Source: Candidatus Saccharimonadota bacterium
GTDB taxonomy: Bacteria; Patescibacteriota; Saccharimonadia; Saccharimonadales; Saccharimonadaceae
Assembly (NCBI GenBank): GCA_030645815.1
Contig: JAUSMW010000130.1
Span: 1-58,659, forward strand
Length of the DNA: 58,659 nt
Direction: 5' to 3'
Made by a program: the position numbers and the translations under genes. The notes under the pieces are model-generated. The model was given only the letters and a program-made list of their open reading frames with translations, made no database searches and had not been told where the DNA came from. Positions 17,023 to 24,894 of the stretch are shown in pieces (positions within the stretch are counted from its first letter, which is position 1; each line of letters begins with the position of its first letter).

Positions 17023-17376
17023 TTAAGCTTCTTCTAGCGAAGATTCTACGCTGTCCTGCGCTTGTATTTGCTTGATCTCTTGTAAATTTTTCTTGGTTCG
17101 TTTAGTTCTTTTTGCAATATCGCGAATACGATCACCAACTAATAGTGCGGTGCCACCTATTGCCAGGAGTTTAATATCTCCTGAGTATTCCGGTGTATTT
17201 TCCATAAATTGCTCAAGAAATACACCGTAACATGCAATTGCACCAAGGCTAACTGTTGACTGTATTTTATCGTATTTTATTTCACGATTCAGTTTATCAA
17301 CTGGAGTTTCCGGTGAAATACCAGCTTTGGCTGGTGTTATACCCAAATATTCAGTAACGCTATTAATCTTAGACAT
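17023..17376 (-). CDS. Small membrane protein with two predicted helices
   Basis: The 117-residue protein has a soluble N-terminus, two hydrophobic segments at about 43-60 (VSLGAIACYGVFLEQF) and 70-85 (LLAIGGTALLVG) and a basic then acidic helical tail (KRTKRTKKNLQEI). It belongs to no family I know. Its promoter is close to consensus and places the transcription start at or next to the ATG, so the mRNA is probably leaderless. Confidence 0.65.
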   Translation of the reverse strand: MSKINSVTEYLGITPAKAGISPETPVDKLNREIKYDKIQSTVSLGAIACYGVFLEQFMENTPEYSGDIKLLAIGGTALLVGDRIRDIAKRTKRTKKNLQEIKQIQAQDSVESSLEEA

Positions 17377-17384
17377 ATAACTGT

Positions 17385-17413
17385 ATTATACATATAAATA
17401 TGTATAAAGTCAA
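17385..17413 (-). promoter_or_regulatory. Leaderless promoter with inverted repeat in spacer
   Basis: On the minus strand TTGACT (17413-17408), 17 nt, TATAAT (17390-17385), then 8 nt to the ATG at 17376. A 20-nt perfect inverted repeat with arms TATACATA/TATGTATA (17387-17406) fills the spacer and touches the -10, an arrangement typical of repressor operators. Confidence 0.75.
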
Positions 17414-17432
17414 GTAAAGGTCTCTTAGTGTT

Positions 17433-19547
17433 TTATTTAGCGTCTTTTATAGAGAGGCTGAGGCGACCACGGTCGTCGATTGCAATGAGCTTCACCTTGA
17501 CTGTCTGACCCTCTTTTAGCTCATCTTCGACTTTTTCCACACGATGGTCAGCGATTTGACTGATGTGTACCATACCATCAATACCAGGCATGATAGTCAC
17601 AAATGCACCGAAATCTTTGATGGTTGCGACTGTACCTTCGTAAATTGTGCCAACTTCTGGCTCAACTGTTAGAGACTTTATCCACTCTAGGGCCTTTTCG
17701 ATAGAACTAGTATCGACAGCAGCAACTGTGACTAAACCATCGTCCTTGATGTCGATTTCTGCACCAGTTTCACTAGTAATTTTGTTAATCATCTCACCAC
17801 CTTTGCCAATGATTGCACCAATCTTTTCAGGATTGATCTTTATCTTTTCGATTCTAGGTGCATATGGGCTGAGCTTTTCGCGTGGCTGGGCAATAGTTTC
17901 AACCATATGTGCCAAAATTTTGGCTCGGCCTATTTTACCTTTTGCCAGGGCTTCACGTAGTATTTCTACTGGCAAGCCGTGTACTTTCATATCCATCTGC
18001 AAGGCTGTGATGCCTTTTTCAGTACCAGCTACCTTGAAGTCCATGTCCCCTGCAAAATCTTCTGCATCTGCAATGTCTGATAATACGTACGGAGTATCGC
18101 CGTCTAACATCAGACCCATTGCAATACCCGAAACTGGTTTTTTGATTGGCACACCAGCATCCATCAGAGCCAGACAACTACTGCAAGTCGCAGCCATAGA
18201 TGTTGAACCGTTTTGACTCATAATTTCAGTCACTGAACGAATAGCGTATGGAAATTCTTCGGCACTAGGTAGTACTGGCAGAAGTGCTCGTTCAGCCAAG
18301 TATCCGTGGCCAATTTCACGTCGTCCGACGCCACGCATACGCTGAACTTCACCAACTGTATAGCCTGGCGCATTGTAATGGTGCATATAACTTCGTTCGC
18401 CATCATTTTGTTCCATAGTATCAACAACTTGTGAATATGACAGAGGTGCGAGCGTCACAACGTTCAAGCCTTGAGTCATGCCGCGTGTAAATAGTGACGA
18501 TCCGTGAGCACGAGGTAAAATACCAATCTCACTACTGAGTGTTCGAATGTCGTCTAACTTGCGACCGTCTGGTCGAGTTTGGCTGTCAACGATATGCTTG
18601 CGTACATCTTCGTGCAAAGCTTTGGTAAACGCTTCATCATATTCACGGTGTAAATCATCATATTCTTCACCATGTTTTTCAGCCATATCATCGTGGAAAC
18701 TAGCCTTTAGTTCTGTAATAAGGTCATTTCGCTCAGGATATGGAAGGTGTAGATTCTTACCTAGTTTACCTTCGACCCAACTATTAACATCTGCTTGTAT
18801 TTGTTCGTTCGGCAATACTAATTCGTATTCCAACTTCGCAGGGGAAATTTTTTCAATTAGTTCTTTTTGAGCTTCGATTGCAGGTTGCATGGCCTCATGT
18901 GCCCATGCTAATGCATCACCAATTAGTTCCTCGCTGGCTTCTTTTGCGCCGGCTTCAACCATGATAATTGCTTTCTCTGTACCAGCAACAACGAGGTCAA
19001 TTTCGCTCTCGGCGATTTCTTCGTGTGTCGCAAAAGCTTTGAACTCACCTTTTACATATGCAACACGTAGGCCAGCAACTGGGCCCTCAAATGGCGCACC
19101 TGTGAGGCCTAGTGCTGTTGATGCTGCAATCATACCGATAACATCGGGGCGAAAAGCTGGGTCCATAGACAGAACTGTTGCTACTGTCTGAACTTCCTGA
19201 CGGTAGCCTTTTGGAAACAATGGACGAATTGGTCGGTCAATTAAACGGCCAATCAAAATTGCTTCATCGCTAGGGCGACCTTCGCGCTTGATAAATCGTG
19301 AACCAGAAATTTTACCCGATGCATAAAATTTTTCTTCGTAATCAATTGACAGCGGAAAGTAATCCATTCCGCTGATTGGTTTTCTGCCAACTTGGGCAGA
19401 ACCTAGTACTACCGTGTCGCCGTAGCTGACCAGTACACTACCGCTGGTTCGGAAACCAACACGGTTTACTTCTAATTTTAGTGTTTTGCCAGCCAGCTCG
19501 CGCTCGACTATGACAAGGTCTTTACCAAACGGGTTGATTGTTGGCAT
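17433..19547 (-). CDS. pnp: Polyribonucleotide nucleotidyltransferase (PNPase)
   Basis: PNPase degrades RNA 3' to 5' by phosphorolysis. The 704-residue protein contains two RNase PH domains (about 1-230 and 310-545) around an all-helical linker, then a KH domain (KIGAIIGKGGEMINKI) and an S1 domain (GTIYEGTVATIKDFGAFV) at the C-terminus. ATG 19547 is chosen because AAGGAG lies 9 nt upstream; the upstream ATG at 19571 has none. It follows rpsO, as in many bacteria. The 130-nt leader has a weak extended TACAAT -10 and a small potential stem, a possible autoregulation site. Confidence 0.96.
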   Translation of the reverse strand: MPTINPFGKDLVIVERELAGKTLKLEVNRVGFRTSGSVLVSYGDTVVLGSAQVGRKPISGMDYFPLSIDYEEKFYASGKISGSRFIKREGRPSDEAILIGRLIDRPIRPLFPKGYRQEVQTVATVLSMDPAFRPDVIGMIAASTALGLTGAPFEGPVAGLRVAYVKGEFKAFATHEEIAESEIDLVVAGTEKAIIMVEAGAKEASEELIGDALAWAHEAMQPAIEAQKELIEKISPAKLEYELVLPNEQIQADVNSWVEGKLGKNLHLPYPERNDLITELKASFHDDMAEKHGEEYDDLHREYDEAFTKALHEDVRKHIVDSQTRPDGRKLDDIRTLSSEIGILPRAHGSSLFTRGMTQGLNVVTLAPLSYSQVVDTMEQNDGERSYMHHYNAPGYTVGEVQRMRGVGRREIGHGYLAERALLPVLPSAEEFPYAIRSVTEIMSQNGSTSMAATCSSCLALMDAGVPIKKPVSGIAMGLMLDGDTPYVLSDIADAEDFAGDMDFKVAGTEKGITALQMDMKVHGLPVEILREALAKGKIGRAKILAHMVETIAQPREKLSPYAPRIEKIKINPEKIGAIIGKGGEMINKITSETGAEIDIKDDGLVTVAAVDTSSIEKALEWIKSLTVEPEVGTIYEGTVATIKDFGAFVTIMPGIDGMVHISQIADHRVEKVEDELKEGQTVKVKLIAIDDRGRLSLSIKDAK

Positions 19548-19678
19548 ATTTAATAACTCCTTCTCGCACATTTTTAGCGATAAGTAACGGGTGTTGTTCT
19601 AAGACTTAAATCAACATCCACCACTTACGACGCTCATAGTGCGGTTAATAACAGATTAATTGTAGCACAAATTATAAA

Positions 19679-19945
19679 TTATTTGCGCAGGCCGAGGGTA
19701 GCTACAAGCTTGCGGTAACCTTCGAAATCTTTTCGTTCGACGTATTTTAGTAGACGCTTACGTTGGCCAACCATCTGTATCAGACCACGGCGAGCCATGT
19801 GATCTTTCTTATTAGTCTGCAAATGCTCTGTAATTTCTTTGATACGAGCAGTCAGCACAGCGACTTGTGCTTGAGGTGAACCTACATCGTCCTTGTGGGT
19901 CTGTGTAGATTTAATTGCTGTAGATTTGTTGTCTTTAGTAATCAT
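19679..19945 (-). CDS. rpsO: 30S ribosomal protein S15
   Basis: The 88-residue protein has standard S15 length and the motif block GSPQAQVAVLTARIKEIT ... KKDHMARRGL ... QRKRLLKYV. ATG 19945 fits the family; the longer frame from 19978 would begin upstream of the promoter. There is no SD. The -10 lies 9 nt before the ATG, so the transcript should have a leader of three nt or less. It precedes pnp. Confidence 0.96.
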   Translation of the reverse strand: MITKDNKSTAIKSTQTHKDDVGSPQAQVAVLTARIKEITEHLQTNKKDHMARRGLIQMVGQRKRLLKYVERKDFEGYRKLVATLGLRK

Positions 19946-19954
19946 TAGGGTATG

Positions 19955-19983
19955 ACTATAACAGATGATAGAACGCATTGCAA
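19955..19983 (-). promoter_or_regulatory. Leaderless promoter of rpsO
   Basis: On the minus strand TTGCAA (19983-19978), 17 nt, TATAGT (19960-19955), then 9 nt to the ATG. It begins about 15 nt after the terminator at 20002-20030. Confidence 0.75.
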
Positions 19984-19997
19984 CACCTTGGATGTAG

Positions 19998-20030
19998 AAA
20001 ACCCGCCTCTGACTTCATGTCAAAAGCGGG
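19998..20030 (-). terminator. Strong terminator of the micropeptide unit
   Basis: On the minus strand a stem of 12 pairs (five GC pairs CCCGC/GCGGG, then TTT/GAG with wobble pairs, then TGAC/GTCA) encloses loop ATGAA and is followed by TTTT (20001-19998). It separates the micropeptide genes from rpsO. Confidence 0.8.
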
Positions 20031-20073
20031 CTAATGTTGGTAGTTAATGAAATTGGTAGACATCCTGCCTACG

Positions 20074-20163
20074 CTACATCCCAAAACTACCGTGGTGTCC
20101 TGACTTGCCCAGCCCTTCGAGCATCTTGCCGATGAACTTTCCGGCGCGTCTCCAGAACTTCAT
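20074..20163 (-). CDS. Cationic amphipathic micropeptide, 29 residues
   Basis: The ORF starts ATG at 20163 with AAGGAG five nt upstream and ends TAG at 20074. The peptide begins MKFWRRAGKF, continues with a Gly/Lys/Leu helix-like middle and ends in GKSGHHGSFGM. It has six Lys/Arg, one acidic residue, one Trp and two adjacent His; net charge is about +5. The ATG overlaps the TGA of the upstream micropeptide (ATGA). It looks like a membrane-active peptide such as a leaderless bacteriocin or type I toxin, but that is inference from composition only. GC is about 54% by my count, above the neighbours. Confidence 0.6.
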   Translation of the reverse strand: MKFWRRAGKFIGKMLEGLGKSGHHGSFGM

Positions 20164-20237
20164 ATGAGCTCCTTGTCTTTGCGAGCAAACTCACGAATTT
20201 CGAGAATCAGCTCACGTGCCCATTCGATAAACCTCAC
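20160..20237 (-). CDS. Charged amphipathic micropeptide, 25 residues
   Basis: The ORF starts GTG at 20237, preceded by GGGGAGGT at good spacing, and ends TGA at 20160. The peptide begins MRFIEWAREL and ends RKDKELI. Six basic and six acidic residues alternate with Ile, Leu, Phe and Trp at helical spacing, so it should form an amphipathic helix with no net charge. It overlaps the next micropeptide by 4 nt, so the two are translationally coupled. It could be a partner, immunity peptide or leader peptide for the second. No homologue is known to me. Confidence 0.55.
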   Translation of the reverse strand: MRFIEWARELILEIREFARKDKELI

Positions 20238-20288
20238 AGCTACCTCCCCAGGTATTGATTGATGAAACAGCAATATGTGAGTAAATTT

Positions 20289-20317
20289 ATTATACCTCAA
20301 TCAGTTAAATGTGTCGC
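20289..20317 (-). promoter_or_regulatory. Promoter of the micropeptide unit
   Basis: On the minus strand GCGACA (20317-20312) and TATAAT (20294-20289) are 17 nt apart. The -35 lies in the last codons of truB and the -10 just after its stop. The predicted leader before the GTG is about 45 nt. Confidence 0.7.
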
Positions 20318-20956
20318 ATTTTCGATTGTATATTTGTCAATAACTGTTCGTCGCAGCTCACTGCAATATGCACCCGTGCCTAACTTTTCACCAATATCCT
20401 GAGCTAACGTACGAATATATGTACCGCTAGAGACGTGTGTTTTTATCTGCAAGTATGGATATTTATAGCTCATTAGTTCAAGTGAGTAGATAGTCACTTT
20501 TCTAGGTGGAATATCAACCTTTTTACCTTCTCGCGCCAATTTATAAGCTCGTTGACCATTAATTTTAATTGCGCTAAAAGCTGGTGGAGTTTGAGTTATT
20601 TCCCCCATAAATTGAGGTAATATACTTTCAATTTCTGCCCGAGTAATTTTTTTGTTCGAAACACTTGTAACCTCACCCTCTGGATCGCCAGTCGTACTAG
20701 TTTTTCCCAGGACAATTGTTGCCTCATACGTTTTGTCTAATTTTGAATATTTTTCGGCATTTTTACACTCGACGCCGACTACCAAAATCATTAGTCCAGT
20801 CGCAAATGGATCGAGTGTCCCGGTATGCCCAACTTTCATCTTGCGACCAAAATGTTGGGTTAGTTGTCGGCGAATTCGAGCTACTACGCCAAAACTGCTC
20901 ATATTTGCAGGTTTATCAATCAAAATTATGCCGTTTTCTATCATTTCATCATCCAT
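20297..20956 (-). CDS. truB: tRNA pseudouridine-55 synthase
   Basis: TruB converts U55 of the tRNA T-loop to pseudouridine. The 219-residue protein shows GIILIDKPANMSSFGVV at the start, the catalytic motif GHTGTLDPFATGLM with the conserved Asp, and the conserved GAYCSELRRT-type motif near the end. It is shorter than E. coli TruB, lacking most of the C-terminal PUA extension. No SD is visible; ATG at 20944 is an alternative start. It is divergent from the DHH-like gene. Confidence 0.94.
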   Translation of the reverse strand: MDDEMIENGIILIDKPANMSSFGVVARIRRQLTQHFGRKMKVGHTGTLDPFATGLMILVVGVECKNAEKYSKLDKTYEATIVLGKTSTTGDPEGEVTSVSNKKITRAEIESILPQFMGEITQTPPAFSAIKINGQRAYKLAREGKKVDIPPRKVTIYSLELMSYKYPYLQIKTHVSSGTYIRTLAQDIGEKLGTGAYCSELRRTVIDKYTIENATHLTD

Positions 20957-20980
20957 TGTACATAAAGAGTACGAAAACAG

Positions 20981-21010
20981 TTGACGATTTGAAAACGTTC
21001 ATGCTAAAGT
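20981..21010 (+). promoter_or_regulatory. Promoter of the DHH-like gene
   Basis: TTGACG (20981-20986) and TAAAGT (21005-21010) are separated by 18 nt, about 33 nt before the expected start region of the leader. The region is divergent with truB. Confidence 0.5.
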
Positions 21011-21049
21011 TTAAGGTGAAATATTGTAAAAAATAAAAAGTATAAAAAA

Positions 21050-22678
21050 ATGGATAAAGAAGACAAAGGTTCACCAGATTTAAAACAGCAGATTTCCGAA
21101 CGTATAAAGGAAGTCTCTAACATATTGGTAACAGTTAGCAAGAACCCTACTGTGGATGAACTTTCGGCTGCTTTGGGTTTAACGCTGATGCTCAACAAGA
21201 TGGACAAGCATGCTACTGCTGTTTTTTCCGGTGCTATCCCCCCTGCAATAGAGTTTTTGGAACCAGACAAAACGCTAGAGAATAATGTTGATTCGCTGCG
21301 AGATTTCATCATTGCGATTGACAAGGAAAAAGCCGACCGCTTGCGCTACAAAATTGAGGGTGATGTTGTGCGAATATTTATCACCCCATATAGAACAAAT
21401 ATTTCACAAGAAGATTTAGAATTTACACATGGTGACTTTAATGTCGAGTTAGTCTTGGCCCTTGGGGTTGAGAGTCAAGACGTGCTAGACGAAGCAATCA
21501 GTGCGCACGGCAAAATATTGCACGACGCAACAGTCGCCACCATAAATGCACAAAACAAAACTAGCAACCTAGGCTCTATTGATTGGCGTGATGAAAACGC
21601 CAGTAGTTTGAGTGAAATGTTAGTTACGCTTGGTGAATCATTCAAAGACAATGTGTTAGATGAACAAATAGCCACAGCTTTACTGACTGGTATTGTCGCA
21701 GCAACAGACAGGTTCTCGAACAACCAAACCAGTAGCAAATCCATGACAATTGCTGCCCAGTTAATGGCAGCTGGCGCCAACCAGCAACTCATCGCCTCTA
21801 AACTAGAGAGTGCATCAGAGATTTCCGTTGCCGGTACAACTCAAGAAGATGGAGCGGTCAAACTCGACGAAGGAAAGTCAGGTAAAATCCGTGAAAATGA
21901 GGCAAAACCAGACGGTGAAGCTTTAGGTCAAATACAGATTGAACACGATAAAAAAGAAGTTGAAGATACTAGCCCACAGCTACCCGCCGTAGAAGCACCT
22001 TCTACACCAGAATCTAAAGATAAAAGTAAGCCGGATGGTGCAGAGGCGCTAGACGCAGCGTTAGAAAAATTAGGTGCTACAAATGAAGAAAAAAATACAG
22101 AAATTTTACATGCGGAGCTAGAATCAGCTAGTGAACAAAAAGTTGAAAAGCCAAAAAGTCCCTTGATAGGCCACAGTAAACCGTCGGGAATGTGGAGCGA
22201 CCCTAATCTAGAAGAGCCTACTATGGGTGGTGCCTTGAATTCTACAGTTCAGGACGTTGCTGAAGACAAAAAGCACGAAGAAGAAGCTAATCGTAATCGA
22301 ACTATTTTAAGCCATGATGCTGCACCTTCTACTAGGGGTAAAAACATCGAACCCGAAATTACATTTGCAGAAACACCTGCCCAAGCCCCCACACCTACGG
22401 TTATGGATATACAAGTCACAAACAACGAGCCTAAAATGGGTGGAACACTATCAGATATTGAAGCTGGTGTAGGTGCACACCAGATAGGTGTGCCTAGTTT
22501 ACCTCCTGTACCCCCACCACCATTACCTGATTTCTCTAGCTTGCCACCATTACCACCTGCGATGCCGACACAAAGCACGCAAAACAAAGCTCCTACACCA
22601 ATACCACCGCCTCAAACAGTGCCCGCACCTGCAAATATTCCTGATCAGTTCAAGATTCCAGGTCAACAAACCAGTTAA
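21050..22678 (+). CDS. Degenerate DHH-phosphoesterase-fold protein with disordered tail
   Basis: Residues 1-250 resemble the NrnA-type DHH phosphoesterase fold: NPTVDELSAALGL (32-44) for the first motif, FIIAID (86-91) for the second, and TGIVAATDRFSNNQTSS (213-229) for the fourth. At the position of the name-giving DHH motif the sequence reads INAQNKTSN (165-173), so the metal site is incomplete and the protein is probably not an active nuclease. Residues 255-542 are acidic, then Pro-rich (runs such as PPVPPPPLPD) and likely disordered. The gene is on its own promoter; no SD is seen before ATG 21050. A scaffold or nucleotide-binding role is possible. Confidence 0.7.
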   Translation: MDKEDKGSPDLKQQISERIKEVSNILVTVSKNPTVDELSAALGLTLMLNKMDKHATAVFSGAIPPAIEFLEPDKTLENNVDSLRDFIIAIDKEKADRLRYKIEGDVVRIFITPYRTNISQEDLEFTHGDFNVELVLALGVESQDVLDEAISAHGKILHDATVATINAQNKTSNLGSIDWRDENASSLSEMLVTLGESFKDNVLDEQIATALLTGIVAATDRFSNNQTSSKSMTIAAQLMAAGANQQLIASKLESASEISVAGTTQEDGAVKLDEGKSGKIRENEAKPDGEALGQIQIEHDKKEVEDTSPQLPAVEAPSTPESKDKSKPDGAEALDAALEKLGATNEEKNTEILHAELESASEQKVEKPKSPLIGHSKPSGMWSDPNLEEPTMGGALNSTVQDVAEDKKHEEEANRNRTILSHDAAPSTRGKNIEPEITFAETPAQAPTPTVMDIQVTNNEPKMGGTLSDIEAGVGAHQIGVPSLPPVPPPPLPDFSSLPPLPPAMPTQSTQNKAPTPIPPPQTVPAPANIPDQFKIPGQQTS

Positions 22679-22681
22679 TAC

Positions 22682-22710
22682 TTTACAAAACACCTCTGAG
22701 GCGCTATAGT
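22682..22710 (+). promoter_or_regulatory. Promoter of rpsT
   Basis: TTTACA (22682-22687), 17 nt and TATAGT (22705-22710) precede a leader of about 50 nt. AAAGGAG lies about 12 nt before the ATG. Confidence 0.7.
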
Positions 22711-22768
22711 AAACTCTTGAAACTTTTAAAAAATCTCTATAAACCGCCAAAGGAGCTAATAGAACAAT

Positions 22769-23125
22769 ATGCCAATCATCAAATCTGCTATCAAACGTAT
22801 GCGTCAAAATGCAAAACAACGCGCTCGTAATGTTATTTTAAAAAATGATATTAAAGCCGCTACTAAAGCATTTCGTGCAAAACCTAGCGCTACTACCTTA
22901 TCTGCTGCCCAAAGCGAATACGATAAAGCAGTTAAAAAGAACTTGTTAAAAATTAATACTGCATCTCGCCGCAAAGCTCAACTAGCAAAAGAAGCAAAAG
23001 CTGCTGGCGTAAAACTAGCTACCGGAGCCAAAAAAGCTGCAAAGAAAGCTCCTGTTAAAAAAGTAGTTGCTAAAAAGCCAGCGGCAAAGAAACCTGCTGC
23101 TAAAAAAACAGCCAAAAAAGCCTAA
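22769..23125 (+). CDS. rpsT: 30S ribosomal protein S20 with Lys/Ala tail
   Basis: The first about 85 residues match S20 (MPIIKSAIKRMRQNAKQRARN, three-helix bundle). The rest is a repetitive extension of Lys, Ala, Val and Pro (KKPAAKKPAAKKTAKKA), similar to histone H1-like tails, about 30 residues beyond the usual 85-90. The tail may add rRNA or DNA affinity. The gene ends directly against the convergent holA with no space between the stop codons. Confidence 0.93.
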   Translation: MPIIKSAIKRMRQNAKQRARNVILKNDIKAATKAFRAKPSATTLSAAQSEYDKAVKKNLLKINTASRRKAQLAKEAKAAGVKLATGAKKAAKKAPVKKVVAKKPAAKKPAAKKTAKKA

Positions 23126-24022
23126 TTACCTGTTAGCTATCTTTACTAGAGCTTGCTCTATCAGTAGCCATGGCTCCGCACCGGAGCGTTTTATCTGATC
23201 ATCACACTGCGCTATTATTGACGAAATATTTTTTAAATCGCCTCTGTTTAATTGTCTAGAAATACTAGATAATTTTTGCAAGGGATATGGATGAACACCC
23301 AAATCAGCTGCTACTTCTGCAGGTTTTTTATCACTAACGCTCAATGTCACTAGTTGGAATATCTGACTAGATAATAGTCCAAAAAAGAAGTATGGGTCTT
23401 CGTTTTGGCTCACGTCATCAACCATTTCATGAACTTTTCTTGGTGATTTTTGTAAACTGGCATCAATCAACGCAAATACATTTGATTGAGCTGATGGCTC
23501 AATTTGTTCGTTTATTGATTGTTCGTTTATTTCGGCTACATTTACCAGTTTTTGCAGTGCAAAATGTAGCTTCCACTGATCCACGCCTGCTCTAGCTACA
23601 ACTTTTTCTGCTAATGCAGGTGATAAATCTACAATTCTATTTTTTGCCTCGTTCAATAGCCAATTTTTTGCTTCATTTTCGTTTAGATTTTTAAATTCTT
23701 TTACCTCGGTACTTTTTTGCAGTTGTTTGAATGTCTTGGTACGTTTATCAGGGTTAGGTTCTACTAAAATTAACTGAGTTTCAGTGTCAATATAATCTAG
23801 CATCTTTTCCCAAACCTCTTTATTTTGACTTGCGTCATATATAACTATCAATCTGCTAGTCGAAAACAGGCTCATACCGGATAACAGGTCAGCTAAATTA
23901 TCGGCAACTATGTCGTTGCCATCAATTTTTTCGATAGCGTTTTTGTCAGAAAAATCGTTGATTATTTTTTTGAGGTAATTTTTGAGCTCAAAATCATTTT
24001 CGCCGTACAATAAGCTAATCAT
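23126..24022 (-). CDS. holA: DNA polymerase III delta subunit
   Basis: HolA is the clamp-loader subunit that opens the beta clamp. The 298-residue protein begins MISLLYGENDFELKNYL, the typical start, with an AAA+-like N-terminal domain without P-loop and the helical collar domain at the C-terminus (RSGAEPWLLIEQALVKIA). It overlaps the end of mutM by 8 nt and is the last gene of the polA-dut-HAD-mutM-holA run. Confidence 0.9.
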   Translation of the reverse strand: MISLLYGENDFELKNYLKKIINDFSDKNAIEKIDGNDIVADNLADLLSGMSLFSTSRLIVIYDASQNKEVWEKMLDYIDTETQLILVEPNPDKRTKTFKQLQKSTEVKEFKNLNENEAKNWLLNEAKNRIVDLSPALAEKVVARAGVDQWKLHFALQKLVNVAEINEQSINEQIEPSAQSNVFALIDASLQKSPRKVHEMVDDVSQNEDPYFFFGLLSSQIFQLVTLSVSDKKPAEVAADLGVHPYPLQKLSSISRQLNRGDLKNISSIIAQCDDQIKRSGAEPWLLIEQALVKIANR

Positions 24023-24890
24023 TTTTTATCACCTGTTCTTTCGGACATAGGTGTGTACCACGGCCAGCAACGCGTATTTTGATAATTTTTGTACTGCATC
24101 TTGGACAAGGTAAGTTTTCGCGACGGAAAACTTTTGCAAACTCAATATAACTGCCTTTTTTACCTTCGGCATTTACATAGTTTCGGTCAGTGCTACCACC
24201 TTTTTCAATTGATAATCTTAGAACAGTCACTATCTCAGTATATAGTTTTTTAATTTGTGGTTTATTTAGTCGGCCAACCTTGGCCTCAGGATGTATTTTA
24301 GCGCCCCACAAGCTCTCATCTGCATAAATATTGCCAATACCTGCTAAAACAGTCTGGTCAAGCAGGGCTGCCTTTATAGAGCTGTTTTTGCGTCGCTGTA
24401 ACCGTTCATATAATATACCAGCCGTAAATTCTGGCTCTAATGGCTCTGGGCCGACACGGCGCATAAAGTCTATATTTGGCACTTCAATTGTTGGTAGTAG
24501 CCTCATCCAGCCAAATTTGCGCTGGTCGTTAAAGAAAAGTTTTGATGTATCAGTAAATGTTACTTCAACCCTCGTAGATTTGTCAGGTAAATTACCTATT
24601 AGGCTGTCGTTTGGATGTCCTGCGCCAAAGTTTTCATCACCTCTATAGACTAACTGTCCAGTCATCTTGAGATGTATTACCAAGCTATAACTAGTATCTA
24701 AATCAATTATCAAAACCTTTGCCCTACGACGGACATTAGTTATTTTACTGCTAACCAAGAACTGATTAACATCACTCTGACTATTGGGAAAGCTTTTTGG
24801 CCAGTCATTTAAAACTGTTAAAACTTTTTTACCAACTACAAGACGGTTTAATCCTACGCGCACTGTCTCGACTTCTGGTAATTCCGGCAT
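24015..24890 (-). CDS. mutM: Formamidopyrimidine-DNA glycosylase, altered zinc finger
   Basis: MutM (Fpg) removes oxidised purines and cleaves the abasic site. The 291-residue protein begins with the catalytic N-terminal Pro motif MPELPEVETVRVGL (P2, E3), has the helix-two-turn-helix region (LLDQTVLAGIGNIYADESLW) and a C-terminal zinc finger. The finger keeps C262, C265 and C282, but the fourth ligand of the usual CPxCQ is Glu (CPKEQ, E285). Zinc binding may use Glu or be weak. The frame is intact. It lies between the HAD gene (4 nt gap) and holA (8 nt overlap). Confidence 0.93.
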   Translation of the reverse strand: MPELPEVETVRVGLNRLVVGKKVLTVLNDWPKSFPNSQSDVNQFLVSSKITNVRRRAKVLIIDLDTSYSLVIHLKMTGQLVYRGDENFGAGHPNDSLIGNLPDKSTRVEVTFTDTSKLFFNDQRKFGWMRLLPTIEVPNIDFMRRVGPEPLEPEFTAGILYERLQRRKNSSIKAALLDQTVLAGIGNIYADESLWGAKIHPEAKVGRLNKPQIKKLYTEIVTVLRLSIEKGGSTDRNYVNAEGKKGSYIEFAKVFRRENLPCPRCSTKIIKIRVAGRGTHLCPKEQVIKND

Positions 24891-24894
24891 ACTA

